Positions 10,198 to 18,450 of a stretch of DNA of 64,000 bases are shown in pieces. The stretch covers positions 111,547 through 175,546 of the forward strand of contig NZ_JAFIWC010000008.1 of NCBI RefSeq assembly GCF_017163755.1. Reading direction: 5' to 3'. The position numbers and the translations under genes were made by a program. The stretch comes from Xanthomonas sp. (lineage in GTDB: Bacteria > Pseudomonadota > Gammaproteobacteria > Xanthomonadales > Xanthomonadaceae). The notes beneath the pieces are model-generated. The model saw nothing but the letters and a program-made list of their open reading frames with translations. It was not told the origin of the DNA and did not search any database. Within the stretch, counting starts at the first letter, position 1. Every line of letters begins with the position of its first letter.

Positions 10198-10434
10198 CTT
10201 ACCGGCCAGATCATCCAGAAGTTGATAGCCATACTGTGAGAGGCCCTTGCAGATGACCGAAGTGCAGCGACCGAGCTCTCCATCTCTTTCGGTGGTGATG
10301 ATCCGGATGGAGGCCTCTAGCACCCCTGCCCCCTCATTGTCCAAGATGCGAATAATGTCCGAGAATCTGTGATCGTGCTCATCGAAGGCAAGCGCCCCGC
10401 CCTGGACTGCCTTTAGTAAGTCAAAAAGCTGCAT
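10192..10434 (-). CDS. Small integron-cassette protein, unknown function
   Basis: 80 aa from ATG at 10434 (AAGGAA just upstream), beginning 'MQLFDLLKAVQGG'. The stop codon falls in the attC arm, marking this as a cassette-borne gene. The protein is acidic, with alternating strands and helices. It has no signal peptide or membrane segment and two cysteines near the C-terminal half. I do not recognise it. Cassette genes of this size include toxin/antitoxin, acetyltransferase and anti-phage proteins; none can be claimed here. Confidence 0.65.
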   Translation of the reverse strand: MQLFDLLKAVQGGALAFDEHDHRFSDIIRILDNEGAGVLEASIRIITTERDGELGRCTSVICKGLSQYGYQLLDDLAGKT

Positions 10435-10653
10435 GGAGATTCCTTGTAATAGCAAGTCCGGTTATACGACTAATCCACAGCGCACCGTATAGTCGCCATT
10501 CCATTAATACGCTTGATCATAGACAACCTGAGTTCGCCGACAATCCGAAGTATCACCTTATTTGCGAGACCTGCACTAGACTCACCACCCGGGGCTTTCT
10601 TTTGTTCCCAAGGGGAGCTCTAACGAGAAATCCGCTCCATCGGGAGCGTCCGC

Positions 10654-10986
10654 TCAACTGGCCGCGTCGCTCTGCAGCACGGGCAACGGCTGCCCCGCGG
10701 CGGAGCCGAGAGGCAGTCGGGATTCGGCGCCAGGAGTGACGACGATGACCGTAATGACATCGTCCCGCAGCGAGTTGATCTGAACGAATTTCAGACCCGC
10801 CTTCTCGAACACGTAGGCCTTGAACAGCGGCGAAAGGCTGACGTTTTCTTTGCCGGCCGGCACACGCGCCCCCATGCCCTCGATGACGTCGGCTGGGTTC
10901 AATGTCGGCTCCGCCGCCTTGGCGAGCGAGGGCAACCCGGAGGCTATCATGGCCACTCCAATCACTATCGCGGAAAAGGATTTCAT
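10654..10986 (-). CDS. Small secreted/periplasmic protein
   Basis: 110 aa starting ATG at 10986. Residues 1-24 form a Sec signal peptide (basic 'MK', hydrophobic 'SAIVIGVAMIASGLPSL', then 'AKA|AEP'). The mature part is ~85 aa without cysteines, with a strand-rich centre 'DVITVIVVTPG'. No family is recognised. It lies upstream of the cassette gene on the same strand, ~220 bases away. Confidence 0.6.
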   Translation of the reverse strand: MKSFSAIVIGVAMIASGLPSLAKAAEPTLNPADVIEGMGARVPAGKENVSLSPLFKAYVFEKAGLKFVQINSLRDDVITVIVVTPGAESRLPLGSAAGQPLPVLQSDAAS

Positions 10987-11158
10987 CGTTCGTTCCTTGA
11001 AGGTGCAGTCCGTTAGACGCTACTGCTGGGCCGAAGGAGCCGCAAGCGCCGCTCATAGGTGCCGAAAAATCGTCTACAGAATTGGACAACGGACCGACAA
11101 GTCGCGGGCTGCGCTCTCTGGCTGACCTCGACGGCCACAATTCGATTGGGCGAAAAGC

Positions 11159-11182
11159 AAAGGCCCCGCATGCGGGGCCTTT
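11159..11182. terminator. Perfect 24-bp palindromic hairpin, probable terminator
   Basis: 'aaaggccccgc' and its exact reverse complement meet at 11170/11171, giving a perfect A/T-flanked GC-rich hairpin. It lies downstream of the minus-strand XRE gene and upstream of the secreted-protein gene, so it most likely ends the XRE transcript. It is symmetric and could work in both directions. Confidence 0.65.
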
Positions 11183-11366
11183 GATCGTCGGCGCTTAGGT
11201 GGAGGTTCTAGCCTCCGTCCCCCAGCCATGGTGGGTGAAGTGGCCTGGACGATGAGGCCACATTGCCATCAATGACGTAGACATGCGATCAGTTGAGCGC
11301 CAATCGCAGCATCAGAAAAATCCTACGCGCAAGCGTACGCCGGAAATCGCTTTCCCAAGTCGAACA

Positions 11367-11717
11367 CTACTTATCGGAGACGGCTTCAATCTGCTTGATC
11401 AGTTCGCGCTTTTGCTGCTTGGTCAATGAGCCCCAGCGAAGCAGCAACTTGGCCAACAACTCGTCGTTGGTATACAGGAACGCAGCCGGAACGCCCAGCG
11501 CCTCGGCCAGGCGCTCGGCTGTCTCCAGCTTGGGCTCGTGTTTGCCACGCTCGTACTGGTTGATGCGGGGGCTGGCCACGTGAGGATCCAGTCCGGCCCG
11601 GATGCCTAGCTCCTTCTGGGAAAGGCCCGCGTACAAGCGGGCCTGCTTCAGGCGTTGGGCAAAGGTCGGGTTTGAGTCGAAGGATACAGACACGTACACA
11701 CCCCATGGGAACCCCAT
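11367..11717 (-). CDS. XRE-family HTH transcriptional regulator
   Basis: 116 aa. A helix-turn-helix of Cro/CI type spans about residues 20-75: 'RLKQARLYAGLSQKELGIRAGL' then 'RINQYERGKHEP' and 'LAEALGVPAAFL'. The C-terminal ~40 residues are a basic helix. The ATG at 11717 is only 11 bases from the divergent start at 11729. Either promoter elements lie inside the genes, or the real start is one of the GTG codons a few residues in. Probably an autorepressor that also controls its divergent neighbour. Confidence 0.85.
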   Translation of the reverse strand: MGFPWGVYVSVSFDSNPTFAQRLKQARLYAGLSQKELGIRAGLDPHVASPRINQYERGKHEPKLETAERLAEALGVPAAFLYTNDELLAKLLLRWGSLTKQQKRELIKQIEAVSDK

Positions 11718-11728
11718 AAGGATGGCGT

Positions 11729-12571
11729 ATGTGCCTACCGTTGCATACTAAGTTATTCTTAGTTTTTTGGGCAACCGCTACCTTGGTTGGTGCCATGACC
11801 CGAGCAACATGCTGTCCAGCCGGCCCTGACTCATCGGCACGCGTCCTCACCCTTGAAGAATTGAGCCTGCGCGAGACTCTCTTCTTGGCTGCCCTACTGA
11901 GAGCCCAAGCCCTGCGCGTCCAAGTAGCCCCGACCCGCCAGGCTACCTTGAAGGTGCTGGACGTGCTTAGGAGCCAAGCCCTGATCCAAGTCCCTTGGCC
12001 GGCGGACCGCTGGCCCATCCGCCCCGATGCAGAGGTGACGCCGCTTGAGGACATCCAGTGGGCATTCGCGTGGGCTTCATACGAGCGCGAGCGCTTGTTA
12101 ATTGCCTTGGAGGATCAACTTGCCGAACTGTCCGCCGAGGAAGACCTCGCCGAACAACGTAGCGCAATGTGGGGCGAGTTGGCGCTGTGGGAAGCCGAAC
12201 AATTTCTCGAGCAACAACTGCGCAAGCACCAGTTTGATCCAGCCTGGGCTCGTGATCTTGGTTTCATCTTTCGTCCTGCTGCACCAGGGCTCCCTATAGC
12301 AAGATGGCGCTACTGTTGTTGGGCTGCTGTCCGTCAAGGTGCCTCGGTGGCGCTGCGTCAGAGCGCCCCCGACGTTTCAGGGATCCGCGAAGCGATATTC
12401 CTAGAACTACAGAAGCGCCTTCGCTACGTGACCCATGGTGCCAACCAGTTGGGCATGTTCACACCGTTTCAGCCACTGCCCAGTTCGGCATTAGCACAGC
12501 TGTTTGTATCACATGTCATGCCGATGGCCTGGGACTACTGGACGGCAGACCGTTCGGTTTCGCGGGGCTAG
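11729..12571 (+). CDS. Hypothetical protein divergent from the XRE regulator
   Basis: 280 aa from ATG at 11729, with AAGGA 6 bases upstream. A later ATG at 11795 would remove a hydrophobic N-terminal segment ('LFLVFWATATLVGAM') that otherwise resembles a signal anchor. The centre is Leu/Glu/Ala-rich helix ('LIALEDQLAELSAEEDLAEQ') and the C-terminal third is mixed, with no catalytic motif I can name. Function unknown. Its position next to a phage-type regulator suggests regulated expression. Confidence 0.6.
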   Translation: MCLPLHTKLFLVFWATATLVGAMTRATCCPAGPDSSARVLTLEELSLRETLFLAALLRAQALRVQVAPTRQATLKVLDVLRSQALIQVPWPADRWPIRPDAEVTPLEDIQWAFAWASYERERLLIALEDQLAELSAEEDLAEQRSAMWGELALWEAEQFLEQQLRKHQFDPAWARDLGFIFRPAAPGLPIARWRYCCWAAVRQGASVALRQSAPDVSGIREAIFLELQKRLRYVTHGANQLGMFTPFQPLPSSALAQLFVSHVMPMAWDYWTADRSVSRG

Positions 12572-12789
12572 CAGGGTATAAGGCGAGGTAGCTACTTGGC
12601 GTCTACTACGCACCCGCATGCACGAAGATCTTTCTTCGGCCCCGGAGGGGCCATGCCACTGTGTCATCGGTGACGCTTATGTCGTCGCTTTCGCAGGAAA
12701 GATCTATCCAAGCATCACGCCAAAGGGCTAGTTGGGGAGCGCGGTGCCTGGCAGTGCGATGGGCGTATGCCCTACCCGGCCCTCAGATG

Positions 12790-13749
12790 TCACCGGGACT
12801 CAAGTTGCGAGAGTATCTCATCCAGCTCGTCCAACTGCGCCTCAAGAAGTTCCTCGGCAGTCTCATGAACTTGCTGATCTCGTTTAGTACCCTGGCGAAA
12901 TGATTGTAAGAACTGCCCGAGGATGAACGTGCAGAGGTACTCGTAGTAGAACTTGCTCTCCTCATCCTTGTAAGAGAGCTTGCCCAGCAGGTTGCTAATT
13001 CTATGGTGAAGGTGTGGGTGGCGCATCTGCCGAAGGCCGCCCGGATCCGCCACCAGATACAGCGAGGAAAGTGCCGGCACCAACACGGCCCAGCCCTTCA
13101 GTCGCTTGACACTATCATCCTCATGTAGGGCGACCATTACTCGATAGGCAAAGTCATCCGCCTCCCGCTCCATCTCAATGGACGTCGCCAACGCTTCCGC
13201 AGTCATATCGTGCGGCGCGACCACTCCAATATGCCCTTGGCGTGCATGCGCGAACTCGTGATACATGAGGAACGCCACGGCGTACTGAAAGATCCCATTC
13301 ACCTTATCGCACATGTTCTTTTCGGCATCCGATGTGCTTGTCACAGGTGACGGCAAACCATCAGGCCAGCGGGTATAGCCGCCTCTGAGCGACGAGGCCC
13401 AATTCAGAAGATGCTGGGATCTCTGAAGAAACGCCGTATTGAACTCCAACACGCCGTCAAAGGATTTATCAATCATTCGCCGCTGGACCTCCTCATGCTG
13501 GACGAGCCAGCCGTAGGTGAAAGCCCAGAGAAGCTCCAGGTGAGGGAGATGAAGCTGAATGAACGCGGGCTCACCATCCCGCTTTACAACGCGAGGCCCT
13601 CTTGGGCCGCTCGCGTCGACAACCAAATCGATTTCACTCGAGACGTACTTCTGCTCAATTGCCTCCTTCAGCAGATCCACTGCGCTGCCATTGGGATTCT
13701 CGAATGCATAGACGATGTTGTGCCTGAGGCTATCAATCGGGGATATCAC
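12790..13749 (-). CDS. HEFAH zinc metallopeptidase, possibly Lit/U49-like
   Basis: 319 aa from a GTG at 13749, with AGAAGGA ~10 bases upstream. The zinc site is clear: H164-E-F-A-H168 in 'LMYHEFAHARQGHIG', with 'EMEREADDFA' (E194/E196) about 28 residues on as the likely third ligand. Gluzincin-type peptidases with HExxH, a GH a few residues on and a downstream E..AD include peptidase family U49. That family contains Lit, which cleaves EF-Tu during T4 infection and aborts growth. The C-terminus is a charged helix rich in Glu/Gln. Zinc-peptidase activity is well supported; the Lit relationship is inference. Confidence 0.75.
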   Translation of the reverse strand: MISPIDSLRHNIVYAFENPNGSAVDLLKEAIEQKYVSSEIDLVVDASGPRGPRVVKRDGEPAFIQLHLPHLELLWAFTYGWLVQHEEVQRRMIDKSFDGVLEFNTAFLQRSQHLLNWASSLRGGYTRWPDGLPSPVTSTSDAEKNMCDKVNGIFQYAVAFLMYHEFAHARQGHIGVVAPHDMTAEALATSIEMEREADDFAYRVMVALHEDDSVKRLKGWAVLVPALSSLYLVADPGGLRQMRHPHLHHRISNLLGKLSYKDEESKFYYEYLCTFILGQFLQSFRQGTKRDQQVHETAEELLEAQLDELDEILSQLESR

Positions 13750-13977
13750 TAGCGAATGTCCTTCTCTTGTAATTCTCGCAGCCCCGTTGATGGCATATGC
13801 ACGGGTGCATGGATGGAATTAGGTTGTTAACGGTGCGACCGATGGGATACTGAAGTTCACCAGTGCGCGTGATCTAGAGGGCCGTATTTCTCGCTAGCCG
13901 CGCGCTCGATTGCCGTCGCATCACCGCCTTCAGCGCGCCGGCGTCCCTGCCGACGCGCCACGGATCTGGTCAGCCGC

Positions 13978-15012
13978 CTAGGGCGTGGGCATGGGCTGTA
14001 CAAATCGCACGCCGAACTTATCCAGCCGCTTGTAGATCGTTCGCAGCAGGGCCGTCTTCACGGTGTTGAGGTCGGCCCTGTGGCAACCCTCCTGTCCGTG
14101 TGGGTACAGGTCGCACAGCCACAGCCCATCGACGAAGGTGCCGCCCATCTCTCCTTCCCCGAAGTCCGGGCTTTGGAAGCCGTAGCCCGGTTCGACCACA
14201 AAGTACCAGCCTTGTTGGCGCGGCAACCGGAACGAAAACGACCCGGCCGCAAGACGCTTGAGGATCTGCGGACTCAACCGGATCACGATCCGGTAGGCCC
14301 CAACGTCATACCCCTCCGGCCAGTAGATCTGGCAGTGCACACCCGGAGCGACGGCGGCCAGCAGGCCGCGCGACAGCGCTGCGGTGACATTGCGGCGACA
14401 CTGCGCATCGTCCTTTTGGTCCTGCAACGAGTAGACGAACAGCCCGCCTGTCCAAGTACCATCTTTGAGTTTGGCCACCAGCGTGTTGCGACCCGGTGCC
14501 TTGGCACGCGGCCGAAGGCCGGCTTTTTCAAGTGACGCGCGATGCCAGTAGGCCGAGTCGACGCGGAAATTTTCCACGCCCTTACCGGAGAAGAACTCGG
14601 GGAGGGTGATGAAAAGATCAGACGCCGCGGTCTGGGGTTCGACGCCCATCAGTTGGGCCGTCACGTCATACGGCACATCCAGATACTTCTCGGGTCGTTG
14701 TCGCTGGCTCGGGTACTGGGCGATGGTCAGATCCAGTCGCACCCCCAGCGCAATCGACCAGAGCGCTTGCGCGGTATCCCATGAGCCGGTCAGCGTGGCC
14801 ATGCGCTCGGCAAATGCCACATAGTCGAAGCGTTCTGCCCGCCACTGGGGGTTCTGCCGGAGTTTCTGTTCCCAACCGGCAACGGTCCCCAGCCCCAAAC
14901 CGCGTACAACAGCCTGGCGAAGCTGACGAAGGTTGACTTGGAAGTATGGGGCCGCGCCGCTGCGGAGATGATCCGCAAAGTCGTACACGCCCGTGCTGTC
15001 TGCAGTAAGCAT
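13978..15012 (-). CDS. Hypothetical protein of the island
   Basis: 344 aa from ATG at 15012, with AGGAGA 6 bases upstream, so the start is well supported. The sequence is soluble, mixed alpha/beta and aromatic-rich ('QGWYFVVEPGYGFQ', 'QIYWPEGYDVGAYRI'), with scattered cysteines. There is no signal peptide, Walker motif or nuclease signature. I do not recognise a family. Confidence 0.6.
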   Translation of the reverse strand: MLTADSTGVYDFADHLRSGAAPYFQVNLRQLRQAVVRGLGLGTVAGWEQKLRQNPQWRAERFDYVAFAERMATLTGSWDTAQALWSIALGVRLDLTIAQYPSQRQRPEKYLDVPYDVTAQLMGVEPQTAASDLFITLPEFFSGKGVENFRVDSAYWHRASLEKAGLRPRAKAPGRNTLVAKLKDGTWTGGLFVYSLQDQKDDAQCRRNVTAALSRGLLAAVAPGVHCQIYWPEGYDVGAYRIVIRLSPQILKRLAAGSFSFRLPRQQGWYFVVEPGYGFQSPDFGEGEMGGTFVDGLWLCDLYPHGQEGCHRADLNTVKTALLRTIYKRLDKFGVRFVQPMPTP

Positions 15013-16176
15013 GATGCTCTCCTAAGTTGTAATTCGAAGTACTGTCCCGGCTACGGTTTCTTCGTGGACACTCCGAATACAACGGGAGGATGCAGAAGTG
15101 GATCTTGGAGTCCGTAGCAGCTCAGGTGAATTGCTCCACCTCGGGCTATTGCCCTATCTCAACTCTGATCCAGCGTGTTGTGGAAGTCAAGCGCATCGGC
15201 TGCATCGCGATTCCGTGGGCGCGCGGCCATCAACCGGTTGCGTGTTATCTGTTCCGGTCAGACAAGGAGTGATCGGCGCAGTCGCGCTCGCACGCAAGCG
15301 CGGCGTTAGCACGCCCCTTAGGCTTGCCCGCTGATCATCGTGCCCAACGCGCAGGGCACGCCCAGGGCGGGCCATGCGCGCCGATCCACCAGATCATCCC
15401 GCTTACGGTGGCCAACGCCGGCTATATCAGTGCCGTGAGCAGCACCCTCAGTGAGAGCTTGCGTTCGATTCAGGCTGACCGTGCCGACGCCAGCGCTGGT
15501 GGCAATCGTGAGCAGGGCATGATTGAGGGCGCCGCTCCCGCCCAGCCCCACCGGTCAGCAGCTGATACGCCGCACGGACATATGTGGTCGCAATGTGCTC
15601 ATGGCGAGGAGCAGGATCGCAAAGGGTGTGAGCAGAACCATGCTTCACCGGCGCCCCACCCTCGCCTAATTCATTCATCTCGCGCTGTATTGCGGCGAGT
15701 CCAGCAACCGCTGCCGAGGCATCGAGCAGCCCACGCACGTGCGCATGATCGGCGCTGTGCTGGGCTGCACTGACCTAGTCGGGCTTCCAGCCATGGGTGG
15801 AAGCCAGCCTTGAAAGGGACGATAGAGGTTTTGGTACTGCAGCACGATGAAGCCTGGGCGCCGCAAGACGGCCGGGAGCCGGGGATCTGCACGCGCTCGA
15901 TATACAGCGCCTGCCAAGGGATCAAGGATCGCACAGATCCAGAAAGCCGATGAACAGCCTTGCCCTGAAAGCGGCGATTGACCTGGATGTTGCTCTAAGT
16001 TGAGCACCGTCACGTTATCGCCGAAGCCGGTCAGATCGCGGCGGGGCGCTTGATCCAGATCCGCCATGAACGACCACCGCTCGATCGCCAGCGTGGCCAC
16101 GTATTAACAAGGAGGCCGCGCAAAAGACAATCCTGCATCGCGACTATTGGACGGAGGAAAGACCCACTAAAGAAGA
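15013..16176. other. 1.16-kb gene-poor stretch, probably decayed coding sequence
   Basis: No frame here combines a start, ribosome site and coherent product. On the minus strand, segments around 15318-15551, 15448-15738 and 15675-16100 read as protein-like in different frames (for example 'DIAGVGHRKRDDLVDRRAW'). This fits an old gene broken by frameshifts. The origin is not clear; a conjugative-element gene is one guess. Confidence 0.4.
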
Positions 16177-16710
16177 TCAGCGCCGTTGGGCCGGCGAAGC
16201 TGCGGGTGTATCAGCGCTAATCCCAGATTTCTCGTCCACGTCACGTGCAACGCGCCAACGAGCCACGCAATCATCGGCGAACGAGTACAGCACCACGCCC
16301 TCTACACCTTGAGCCGTTCCTTGGATCATCAAGAGCAGCGTGTTCACCCTTGTCAGGGAGGCCGCGCGCAGAAGCCCCATCGCATATAGATCGGTCGTAG
16401 ACGCGCTCGGAGCGGTTTCGGGGTGGGTATGCCACTCGCCTAGGTAAAGAAAGCCCAAACGCGCGTGTTCATCGATGCAGCGTTGGGCTGCGTCAGAATT
16501 CGAGCGGTAGGTATAGCGACGACGCGTATCACCAGCATACGGGCCGGACGCCGTGGCTATCACCACCTCTCCGTCTACGATGCTGCCGAATAGTTGCCCG
16601 CCCGCCTCGCGCGCGCTCCAGTTGAGCTGACGAAATCGGGCCGTATGATCGAGCACCTCTTGCGCGATGACAACTCGTTCGGCGTACTCCGCAAATGTCG
16701 CGCGATACAT
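16177..16710 (-). CDS. cap3: CBASS Cap3: JAB/JAMM deconjugating isopeptidase
   Basis: 177 aa. The JAMM zinc motif is complete: E35 in 'REAGGQLFG', H94-T-H96 in 'GEWHTHPE' and D107 in 'SASTTD'. In type II CBASS, Cap3 removes CD-NTase conjugates made by Cap2 and so tunes signalling. It is the last gene of the operon and starts 3 bases after the cap2 stop. The length suits a stand-alone JAB peptidase, and order and motif together make the call firm. Confidence 0.93.
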   Translation of the reverse strand: MYRATFAEYAERVVIAQEVLDHTARFRQLNWSAREAGGQLFGSIVDGEVVIATASGPYAGDTRRRYTYRSNSDAAQRCIDEHARLGFLYLGEWHTHPETAPSASTTDLYAMGLLRAASLTRVNTLLLMIQGTAQGVEGVVLYSFADDCVARWRVARDVDEKSGISADTPAASPAQRR

Positions 16711-16713
16711 CAG

Positions 16714-18450
16714 TTACTCAGCCCACTTACGTGAGATCTCGCAGTAGGATTTGTCAAAGGCAGGATCAATCGTGCAGCGGCCATTGACTGCAACCTCGCG
16801 ATTGCCTAGCCACGACCGGATAACATTGTCTCTCACCTTACCGAGAAGGATATCCAGAGCCAAGCGATGCGCCACGTTGATGGTGCCCATCATGTCTGAT
16901 GTGCTGTAAGGCTGGTACGCAACGCCGCACCCAGCTTCAACGGCCTGCCCTTCTCTAGGGGGCCAATTAGATGTCAGCCGCATTGCAAATTGTGCATCAG
17001 CGTCAAGTGAGGCAGCGATGTCGGTCGCATCTACGATGCCGACCGCATGCCCGGTCACTGCCATTTCTTCAAGCCATGTCCACAACAGCGCTGGGGGGCA
17101 TTGCAGCCCTAAACGCCAGCGGTTCAATGCCAATTCGCCAGCGATGCTAATGCCGGCCGCGATGACAAGGTCACAGCGGGACAGCACTTCCTGCTGCTCC
17201 GCATTGGCGTGCTCAATTGAGCCAATCCACGCGTCAATTGCCACCACGCTGGGGAAGTCCCCTAGCAACTGCTTGGCCAGTGCAACTGACTTGGCCAAAC
17301 CCACCGATTGCATGCCCAAGACGTGGCGCCCGGTATTGCTGGAGCTCAGGCGATCCATATCTACTAGATACAAGGAACCTATGCCGGCCTGGGCCAACGC
17401 TCGTGCGAGATAGCCACCAAGCGCCCCACAGCCGACAACGGCCACGCTCTTGCCGCGCAGGGTCTCAACATCTGTGCTCATCCCGCGCCCATGTACCGCT
17501 CGATAGTCGGCACGCTGGACATTCCTACGGACAGCAGGCTTGGCGTTGAAGCTCATTGCTACCCAAGCTGCAGGCCGAGGCTGGGATGGACGGAAGCCCT
17601 TCCTGGCCGCCGCCTCGCTCATGCCTTCGATTTCCGCGCATACGTAGACCGGCGCGCCTTCGATCTCGCAACCCAACACCACAGGAAGGACGCTGCCTGC
17701 TCGCATGTGAGAAACCAGGGCACCCGCGTCATCCAGGGCAATGACATCCCTTCCCGCAGCCGGGAACTCGACGGGTAACAGGGGTCGGTCCAGCCAGATC
17801 AGGCGTGTGGTGCTCGCGGCATCTGGCGCTGACGAGCCTGTACGCGACAGCCACATCCGGAGCTGGTCGGCCGACTCAGCGAAAACCAGCCCGCGTTTCG
17901 TATCGCCGCTGTAGACAATGTCTCGGGAGGCGCGCACGTCTTCCAGTACCGATCGGTAAGGCATCGAAGACTCCTTGCCGAGTTGAGACCAGTAGGCGAT
18001 GAACTCCCGCCTGTGCTCGGCAGCGCGCTCTTCCTGCTTCATGTCGAGAACGAACAAGGCATCCTGGAGGGTGGTTAAGATCCGCGTTGAAGCACTGGAA
18101 GAATAGCGAAGCCTGCCCAGACAAAAGCCGCCGCATGGATCAATATGGGGCCAATACGGCGCCCCGGGGGAAATCCCCTGCAATGCCACAGCCACAGGAT
18201 CGGCGAAAGGGAAGCGCGCGGTAATTCCAATGATCAGGTGATCGATCAGCGGATGACAGTGCCATTCCTTTGGCACATCCACTCTCCACGCGGCAATAAG
18301 GCCAAAGTGTGAAAGGGCAGCTTCTTCATTGACCTTGACCCGACGCCATCCGCCCGCCCTTGCACCAACAAGGGCGTGCTCGATTTCCTCAACTTGGCTG
18401 GTCGAAAAATCCAAGTCGCAAGCCTTAACCGAACCGTCCATTGCCGTCAT
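16714..18450 (-). CDS. cap2: CBASS Cap2: fused E2-E1 ubiquitin-like transferase
   Basis: 578 aa from ATG at 18450 (a second ATG is at 18441). The N-terminal ~170 residues are E2-like; 'GGFCLGRL' carries the probable catalytic C110. A linker leads to a ThiF/E1 adenylation domain from ~335: 'VAVVGCGALGGYLARALA' binds ATP, 'YLVDMDRLSSSNTGRH' follows, and the probable E1 cysteine is C508 in 'EAGCGVAYQ'. Cap2 conjugates the C-terminus of the CD-NTase to targets and primes cyclic-nucleotide synthesis. The start overlaps the CD-NTase stop by 26 bases. Confidence 0.93.
   Translation of the reverse strand: MTAMDGSVKACDLDFSTSQVEEIEHALVGARAGGWRRVKVNEEAALSHFGLIAAWRVDVPKEWHCHPLIDHLIIGITARFPFADPVAVALQGISPGAPYWPHIDPCGGFCLGRLRYSSSASTRILTTLQDALFVLDMKQEERAAEHRREFIAYWSQLGKESSMPYRSVLEDVRASRDIVYSGDTKRGLVFAESADQLRMWLSRTGSSAPDAASTTRLIWLDRPLLPVEFPAAGRDVIALDDAGALVSHMRAGSVLPVVLGCEIEGAPVYVCAEIEGMSEAAARKGFRPSQPRPAAWVAMSFNAKPAVRRNVQRADYRAVHGRGMSTDVETLRGKSVAVVGCGALGGYLARALAQAGIGSLYLVDMDRLSSSNTGRHVLGMQSVGLAKSVALAKQLLGDFPSVVAIDAWIGSIEHANAEQQEVLSRCDLVIAAGISIAGELALNRWRLGLQCPPALLWTWLEEMAVTGHAVGIVDATDIAASLDADAQFAMRLTSNWPPREGQAVEAGCGVAYQPYSTSDMMGTINVAHRLALDILLGKVRDNVIRSWLGNREVAVNGRCTIDPAFDKSYCEISRKWAE

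Noticed and set aside
10615..10665. Possible second attC site upstream of the small cassette gene
   Set aside because: There is a GTTAGAG-like core and a GCTCC/GGAGC hairpin, but the opposite arm (CTCAACTGG) does not pair with the core, so it is not a credible attC.
15675..16100. 141-codon minus-strand frame as a real gene
   Set aside because: No ribosome site, and neighbouring protein-like segments lie in other frames; better explained as decayed coding DNA.
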